From Sphingorhabdus sp. (GTDB taxonomy: Bacteria > Pseudomonadota > Alphaproteobacteria > Sphingomonadales > Sphingomonadaceae): 50,558 bases of DNA. Every line of letters begins with the position of its first letter. Position 1 is the stretch's first letter. Under the pieces are notes generated by a model. It did no database searches. It was not told where the DNA came from and worked only from the letters and a program-made list of their open reading frames with translations. Positions 45,837 to 50,558 of this stretch are shown in pieces. Position numbers and translations under genes: made by a program. The stretch spans positions 1 through 50,558 of the forward strand of contig NZ_JARXAI010000078.1 of assembly GCF_029865925.1 (NCBI RefSeq), in the 5' to 3' direction.

Positions 45837-47993
45837 CTATTCGGCAAGTTTCAAGCCGGTCCATTTGGCAAGAAACGCGTAAATGTATGAATATTCCTCA
45901 ATAACCTTGTCCGTCGGCTTACCGGAACCGTGACCAGCACGGCTTTCAATGCGAATGATTTTTGGTTTGCTGCCCGTATCCGCCGCTTGAAGGGCGGAAA
46001 TATATTTGAAGCTATGTCCGGGAACCACGCGGTCGTCGGTGTCGGCAGTCGACACAATAACGGCCGGATATGCGACACCTGATTTAATGTTGTGATAGGG
46101 TGAATAGGTCATCTGCATTTTGAAATCGGCTTCTTTGCTTGGGTAGCCATAATCATCGACCCAGTAACGACCCGCCGTGAACCTATCAAAGCGCACCATA
46201 TCCATCACGCCCACGGCAGCATGTCCCGCCGCAAACAAATCGGGGCGCTGGTTCAAGGACGCGCCGATGAGCAAACCGCCGTTGGAGCGACCTTCAATTG
46301 CAATTTTTCCCTTAGCTGAAATGCCCGACGCGATCAGATATTCCGCTGCGGCCGCGAAATCATCAAAGACGTTCTGCTTGTTCATCAGGCGTCCCGCGTC
46401 ATGCCATGGCTTCCCATATTCACCGCCTCCGCGAATATTGGCGAGCGCAAAAACGCCACCCGACTGAAGCCAAGCCATCCGCGTTGGTGAATAAGTTGGC
46501 GTCTGCGAAATGTTGAACCCGCCGTAAGAATACAACAAAGTCGGCGCGCCTTGGGACAAATCGAGATCCTTTTTGTGGACCACGAACATCGGAATTTTTG
46601 TACCGTCCTTCGAAGGGTAAAATATTTGGGCCACGCTATAATCTTGCGGGTCAAAGCTCAACTTTGGCTGGGCAAAAACTGTCGAAACACCGGTGTCGCT
46701 GTTGAAACGATACACAGCACCCGGTTGATTGAAGCTTGAAAAGCCGAAAAATGTCTCCGGATCACCCGGCGTCCCGGAAAAACCACTGGCGGTGCCAATA
46801 GCGTTAAGCTTTATTTCCTGCACGGGCTTGCCGGCAAGATCCGTCATCAGCGCCATTGATTTGGCGTCCTTGATATAGGACAGAATAAGTCGGTTGCCGA
46901 CAATCTGTGTGCGAGACAGCGTCTCTTCACGCTCTGGGATGACGTCCACGAACACGGGCGTCTTCGCTCCCAGGTCGACCGTGACAACCTTCAGCTTTGG
47001 AGCATCCTTGTTGGTGGTGAACCACAAGATGTTACCCATCCCTTCGATGAGCCCCCAGTCATACTCAAGGCCCGTGACCAAAGGCTGCGCCTTCCAGGTT
47101 GGTTTTTTGCCGAGCAGCATCACATGCAATTCGTATTTCTCATCCGTGCCGGACGAAGTCGTGATCACTGCCCATTTGCCATCATGGGTAACCTGCGCAC
47201 TATATCCATATTCAGGCTTATCCGGCGTTGCGTAAACCGCTTTGTCTTCAGACTGTGGCGTCCCGATTTTATGATAATATACGGTCTGATTGTAATTCAG
47301 TTGCTGGAATGCCGCACCTTTTTTTGGCTCGGCAAAGCGCGAATAAAGAAATCCGTCATTACCCACCCAGCTTATGTTGGTGAATTTCGCCCATTTGATT
47401 TCGTCTGGCAACACTTTGCCGGTAGCGGAGTCAATCACCTTAAGCGTGCGCCAGTCCGACCCACCGTCCTGAATGGAATACGCCAACAACGTGCCGTTCT
47501 TTGAAGGCACCCAACTATCAAGCGCAGTTGCGCCGTCCTTTGCCCAACTGTTCGGATCAATTAAAACACGATCTGCACCCTTCAGCCCTTTACGGACATA
47601 GAGCACCGATTGGTTTTGCAGGCCGTCATTTTTTGTGAAGAAATAATAGCCGCCCGCTTTTTCGGGAAGGCCGAAGCGTTCATAATCAAACAGCTTCTTC
47701 ATGCGTTCGCCGAGAATTTTCTTGCCTGGTAATGTTTCAAGATACGCGTCCGTAACTGCGTTTTGGGCCTTCACCCAATCGGCAACCTCAGGGTTCACAC
47801 GGACGTCATCCTCAAGCCAGCGATAGGGATCCTCAACCTTCACCCCAAATTGCTCGTCGACAACATTTACAGTTTTGGTTTTTGGATAGATCAGCTTGAC
47901 CGAGACATTCGTGTTCGCAGCATCTTCGGCGCCGGCCATGGACGACACTGGCGTCAACATGATGGCTGCTCCAAGCAAAATTGCACTTCGCAT
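45837..47993 (-). CDS. Prolyl oligopeptidase family (S9A) serine peptidase
   Basis: The product has 718 residues. A signal peptide (about 1-20: MRSAILLGAAIMLTPVSSMAGA) shows export, a seven-blade propeller region follows, and the C-terminal alpha/beta hydrolase domain has Ser570 in GRSNGG, Asp653 in DDRVVPGHS, and His688 in RAGHGSG. It cleaves short proline-containing peptides in the periplasm. A TGAGGAAAT ribosome binding site lies before the ATG. The length matches exported S9A peptidases of this group. Confidence 0.93.
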   Translation of the reverse strand: MRSAILLGAAIMLTPVSSMAGAEDAANTNVSVKLIYPKTKTVNVVDEQFGVKVEDPYRWLEDDVRVNPEVADWVKAQNAVTDAYLETLPGKKILGERMKKLFDYERFGLPEKAGGYYFFTKNDGLQNQSVLYVRKGLKGADRVLIDPNSWAKDGATALDSWVPSKNGTLLAYSIQDGGSDWRTLKVIDSATGKVLPDEIKWAKFTNISWVGNDGFLYSRFAEPKKGAAFQQLNYNQTVYYHKIGTPQSEDKAVYATPDKPEYGYSAQVTHDGKWAVITTSSGTDEKYELHVMLLGKKPTWKAQPLVTGLEYDWGLIEGMGNILWFTTNKDAPKLKVVTVDLGAKTPVFVDVIPEREETLSRTQIVGNRLILSYIKDAKSMALMTDLAGKPVQEIKLNAIGTASGFSGTPGDPETFFGFSSFNQPGAVYRFNSDTGVSTVFAQPKLSFDPQDYSVAQIFYPSKDGTKIPMFVVHKKDLDLSQGAPTLLYSYGGFNISQTPTYSPTRMAWLQSGGVFALANIRGGGEYGKPWHDAGRLMNKQNVFDDFAAAAEYLIASGISAKGKIAIEGRSNGGLLIGASLNQRPDLFAAGHAAVGVMDMVRFDRFTAGRYWVDDYGYPSKEADFKMQMTYSPYHNIKSGVAYPAVIVSTADTDDRVVPGHSFKYISALQAADTGSKPKIIRIESRAGHGSGKPTDKVIEEYSYIYAFLAKWTGLKLAE

Positions 47994-48179
47994 AAAATCA
48001 TTTCCTCAACTCTCAATTCTTTGAATCGAGAGTAAAGCGTCAGCGAGATAACGCCAACCATATTGCGCGCCGCCCGACAGTTTATATTGGAGCTTCGTCG
48101 AATGATTTGGCTTGTGTCATACAAATATGTGATGCTGAACAAGGGGCAAGTCATCGTCGCAACGCAACAGCCTGAGCCA

Positions 48180-48215
48180 AATAAAAAGGGCGGCATCGTT
48201 TCAGATGCCGCCCTT
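48180..48215 (-). terminator. Intrinsic terminator of the rpsM-rpsK-rpoA-rplQ operon
   Basis: AAGGGCGGCATC (48186-48197) and GATGCCGCCCTT (48204-48215) form a 12-pair stem with a six-base loop; on the minus strand it is followed by TTTTTTAT. It lies 25 bases after the rplQ stop. Confidence 0.92.
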
Positions 48216-48240
48216 CCAAAGCTTGTTATGCGAGACGCGT

Positions 48241-48654
48241 TTACTCGCCGTCGTCGATGACGTCGACTGGACCGCTGTCTTGGCCTTTGGCATCAACATT
48301 GCGGTCAACGAGTTCAATGACGCCCATTGGCGCAGCATCCGAACCACGGAAACCAGCCTTGATCACACGGCTGTAACCGCCGCTACGGTCGGCATAACGC
48401 GTCGCCAGTTCGTCAAACAGTTTCACGAGTTGCGTATCATCCATCAAACGGCTCATCGCGAGGCGACGGTTGGACAGGCCACCCTTTTTCGCAAGCGTAA
48501 TCAGCTTTTCGATATAGGGACGCAATTCCTTTGCCTTTGGCAGAGTTGTCTTGATTTGCTCATGCTTGATGAGCGAAGCCGCCATGTTGCGAAGCATCGC
48601 AGTACGGTGCGACGTGGTACGCTGCAGCTTACGGTGGCCAACTTTATGGCGCAT
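48241..48654 (-). CDS. rplQ: 50S ribosomal protein L17
   Basis: The product has 137 residues, [46 protein letters not shown], the standard L17 start. The C-terminal tail (about 115-137: [24 protein letters not shown]) is acidic and longer than in E. coli (127). It is the last gene of the operon, before the terminator at 48180-48215. Confidence 0.96.
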   Translation of the reverse strand: MRHKVGHRKLQRTTSHRTAMLRNMAASLIKHEQIKTTLPKAKELRPYIEKLITLAKKGGLSNRRLAMSRLMDDTQLVKLFDELATRYADRSGGYSRVIKAGFRGSDAAPMGVIELVDRNVDAKGQDSGPVDVIDDGE

Positions 48655-48768
48655 ATTTCATTCCTTCGTTCGTAGGGGGGCCGTATCAGGTACCCCAATC
48701 CTGGCCGGTTAAGGGCGGCCGTTTTGCCCTTTTTGCTGGGCCCAAGCGCTGCTCGGGACCAGAAATAT

Positions 48769-49830
48769 TTAACCGAGCAGCTCTTGTTCGAGCTTCTTAG
48801 CCATTTCTTCGATATTTTCTGGCGGCCATCCGGGGATGTCCATGCCAAGGCGCAGGCCCATGGACGACAATACTTCCTTAATTTCGTTCAGCGACTTGCG
48901 GCCAAAATTAGGCGTACGCAACATTTCGGCTTCGCTCTTTTGAACGAGGTCACCAATGTAAATGATGTTGTCGTTCTTGAGGCAATTTGCGCTGCGAACC
49001 GACAGCTCCAATTCGTCGACCTTCTTGAGAAGATACCGGTTGAGTTGGTTTGCATCCGATTCTTCGGAAGAAGCCGACGGTGCAGCCATGCCGATCATCG
49101 GCGAAGATGCGGCCATCGAATCTTCGAAATGGACGAACACTTGCAACTGATCCTGAAGGATGCGTGCAGCATATGCCACGGCATCTTCGGGGGTTACAGT
49201 GCCATCGGTTTCAATGGTCAGCGAAAGCTTATCATAGTCTAATTCTTGACCGATGCGGGCATTGTCGACCTTGTACGCAACCTGCCGTACAGGTGAATAC
49301 AGGCTATCGACAGGGATCAGGCCGATTGGCGCATCCGCAGGACGGTTAGCGACGGCGGGAACATAGCCCTTACCGCTGTCAGCCGTGATTTCCATGTTCA
49401 ACGTCGCACCATCATCAAGATGGCAGATGATGAGATCAGGGTTCATCACTTGGATGTCACCCGACACGGCGATGTCGCCTGCGGTTACGGCGCCTGGGCC
49501 GGTTGCCGAAAGTTGAAGACGCTTTGGACCTTCGCCCTCCATCTTCAACGCGACCTGCTTGATGTTCAGAACAATGTCAGTGACATCTTCACGCACGCCA
49601 GCAAGCGACGAAAATTCATGCAATACGTTTTCGACCTTGATCGAAGTGATCGCTGCGCCCTGCAACGATGAGAGCAAAACGCGACGAAGCGCGTTGCCAA
49701 GCGTTAAGCCAAAGCCACGCTCCAACGGCTCAGCAACAAAAGTAGCCTTACGCTTCGCATCGCTACCTGACTTCAGTTCAAGTGCGTTGGGCTTTTTCAG
49801 TTCCTGCCAGTTCTTGATATTGACGGACAT
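48769..49830 (-). CDS. rpoA: RNA polymerase subunit alpha
   Basis: The product has 353 residues. The N-terminal dimerisation domain ([43 protein letters not shown]) and the C-terminal helix-hairpin-helix domain ([47 protein letters not shown]) are both intact. Start at 49830 (MSVNIKNWQ) is chosen because the upstream frame is non-coding and gives unlikely residues. It lies between rpsK and rplQ as in most bacteria. Confidence 0.96.
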   Translation of the reverse strand: MSVNIKNWQELKKPNALELKSGSDAKRKATFVAEPLERGFGLTLGNALRRVLLSSLQGAAITSIKVENVLHEFSSLAGVREDVTDIVLNIKQVALKMEGEGPKRLQLSATGPGAVTAGDIAVSGDIQVMNPDLIICHLDDGATLNMEITADSGKGYVPAVANRPADAPIGLIPVDSLYSPVRQVAYKVDNARIGQELDYDKLSLTIETDGTVTPEDAVAYAARILQDQLQVFVHFEDSMAASSPMIGMAAPSASSEESDANQLNRYLLKKVDELELSVRSANCLKNDNIIYIGDLVQKSEAEMLRTPNFGRKSLNEIKEVLSSMGLRLGMDIPGWPPENIEEMAKKLEQELLG

Positions 49831-49930
49831 GGATTTCCCCTTGGGTTTTGCAAAACCGGCAATTTGGTGCACCGTGCCGGCTCGCGGGTAAAAGAAGGAA
49901 CGACTGGTCAGCCGCCCCTGAAACGAATTC

Positions 49931-50320
49931 TTAGACGCGTCGACGCTTGGAAGGACGAACGCCATTGTGCGGTATAGATGTCACGTCGCGAATTGAGGTG
50001 ATGGTGAAACCAACGGCCTGCAAAGCGCGTAACGCCGATTCGCGACCCGAACCCGGGCCCTTAACTTCCACTTCCAACGTCCGAACACCATGTTCAGCAG
50101 CCTTCTTGCCGGCGTCTTCTGCGGCCACCTGAGCTGCGTAAGGCGTCGACTTGCGACTACCTTTAAAACCCATGGTTCCTGCGGAAGACCAGCTGATTGC
50201 GTTGCCCTGGGCATCGGTAATCGTGATCATAGTATTGTTGAAGCTGGCATTGACGTGCGCGACGCCTGCCGAAATATTTTTACGCTCCCGCTTTTTAATG
50301 CGCTGTGGTTCGCGTGCCAT
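49931..50320 (-). CDS. rpsK: 30S ribosomal protein S11
   Basis: The product has 129 residues, [48 protein letters not shown], ending [13 protein letters not shown], the typical S11. S11 lies at the platform of the small subunit near the mRNA exit. It is followed by rpoA after 100 bases. Confidence 0.96.
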   Translation of the reverse strand: MAREPQRIKKRERKNISAGVAHVNASFNNTMITITDAQGNAISWSSAGTMGFKGSRKSTPYAAQVAAEDAGKKAAEHGVRTLEVEVKGPGSGRESALRALQAVGFTITSIRDVTSIPHNGVRPSKRRRV

Positions 50321-50377
50321 ATAATGTGTATCCTATTCGAAAATGCGAAGAAAAAATAATCAGGCCAAGGCCCGTGA

Positions 50378-50558
50378 TTACTTCTTCTTGCCCGCGATTG
50401 CCTTGGACTTGCCCTTGCGGGTGCGCGCATTGGTATGCGTACGCTGGCCACGGACTGGAAGGCCCTTACGGTGGCGAAGGCCACGGTAGCAGGCGAGATC
50501 CATCAAACGCTTGATGTTCATCGATGTGGTGCGGCGAAGATCGCCTTCTACGGTGTAG
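50378..50558 (-). CDS. rpsM: 30S ribosomal protein S13, 3' part only
   Basis: The last 59 codons of S13 are read on the minus strand from the right edge to TAA at 50378: [51 protein letters not shown]. The rest of the gene lies beyond the window. It is upstream of rpsK in the S13-S11-alpha-L17 operon. Confidence 0.95.
   Translation of the reverse strand, partial: YTVEGDLRRTTSMNIKRLMDLACYRGLRHRKGLPVRGQRTHTNARTRKGKSKAIAGKKK

Noticed and set aside
48063-48260. A 65-codon frame on the plus strand running over the rplQ terminator.
   Set aside because: It spans a clear terminator and the end of rplQ, has no ribosome binding site, and has low-complexity composition at the end.

Overview
The window is ordinary chromosomal DNA of an alphaproteobacterium, most probably a member of the Sphingomonadaceae (a Sphingorhabdus/Sphingopyxis-like organism; the genus is a guess). 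The indications are the rpmF-plsX-fabH-ihfA-merR order, a class I lysyl-tRNA synthetase, two small YdcH-type (DUF465) genes, PtsP of the nitrogen PTS, a cpoB-tilS-ftsH run, and several small proteins that I associate with sphingomonads. Genes are tightly packed: many stop/start pairs overlap by 4 bases, and several convergent pairs have gaps of 0 to 4 bases. I saw no insertion sequence, integrase, prophage, CRISPR array, tRNA or rRNA.

Layout. 1-7.6 kb: the end of an esterase, a fatty acid desaturase, corA and lysK (minus strand), then the plus-strand operon dinG-sixA-GNAT. 7.6-10.5 kb: the minus-strand rpmF-plsX-fabH-ihfA-merR operon for ribosome and membrane lipid synthesis. 10.7-14.3 kb: a MAPEG protein, a metallo-hydrolase, a broken LexA-like S24 repressor, and, divergent from it, a two-gene cassette of unknown function whose shared control region holds an alphaproteobacterial-type SOS box; then an MscS channel. 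14.4-19.4 kb: a MaoC/thiolase operon with a dipeptide epimerase and a PHA depolymerase. 19.5-25.2 kb: an ABC exporter, divergent DUF465 genes, ptsP and rodZ. 25.3-29.6 kb: cpoB-tilS-ftsH and a frameshifted small secreted protein. 29.8-33.8 kb: rpoZ, a phospholipase-D/cardiolipin-synthase-like protein next to a phospholipid-methyltransferase-like protein, a monooxygenase and an MFS carrier. 33.8-34.2 kb: a gene-free stretch that looks like an unannotated minus-strand small RNA gene divergent from a LysR regulator. 34.2-38.9 kb: lysR, xseB-ispA-coaD, DUF2721 and an acyl-CoA ligase. 39.1-45.7 kb: gyrB, an RlpA-like protein, ygfZ, pyrC, rarD and a secreted protein. 45.8-50.6 kb: an S9A prolyl oligopeptidase and the minus-strand rpsM-rpsK-rpoA-rplQ operon, with a clear terminator.

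Most genes are housekeeping. The parts that deserve a second look are three. First, the candidate small RNA at about 33,950-34,025 has a UUCG-loop terminator and U7 tract on the minus strand with no gene to terminate, an exposed CCCUCUCC anti-Shine-Dalgarno stretch, and an upstream run of four TGCAA repeats. Second, the S24 repressor gene is broken twice, by an amber codon in its DNA-binding domain and a +1 frameshift near its C-terminus, beside an operator-rich, SOS-box-bearing divergent cassette. Third, a small exported protein is frameshifted exactly at an A7 run. All calls come from reading the sequence; no database search or folding program was run.
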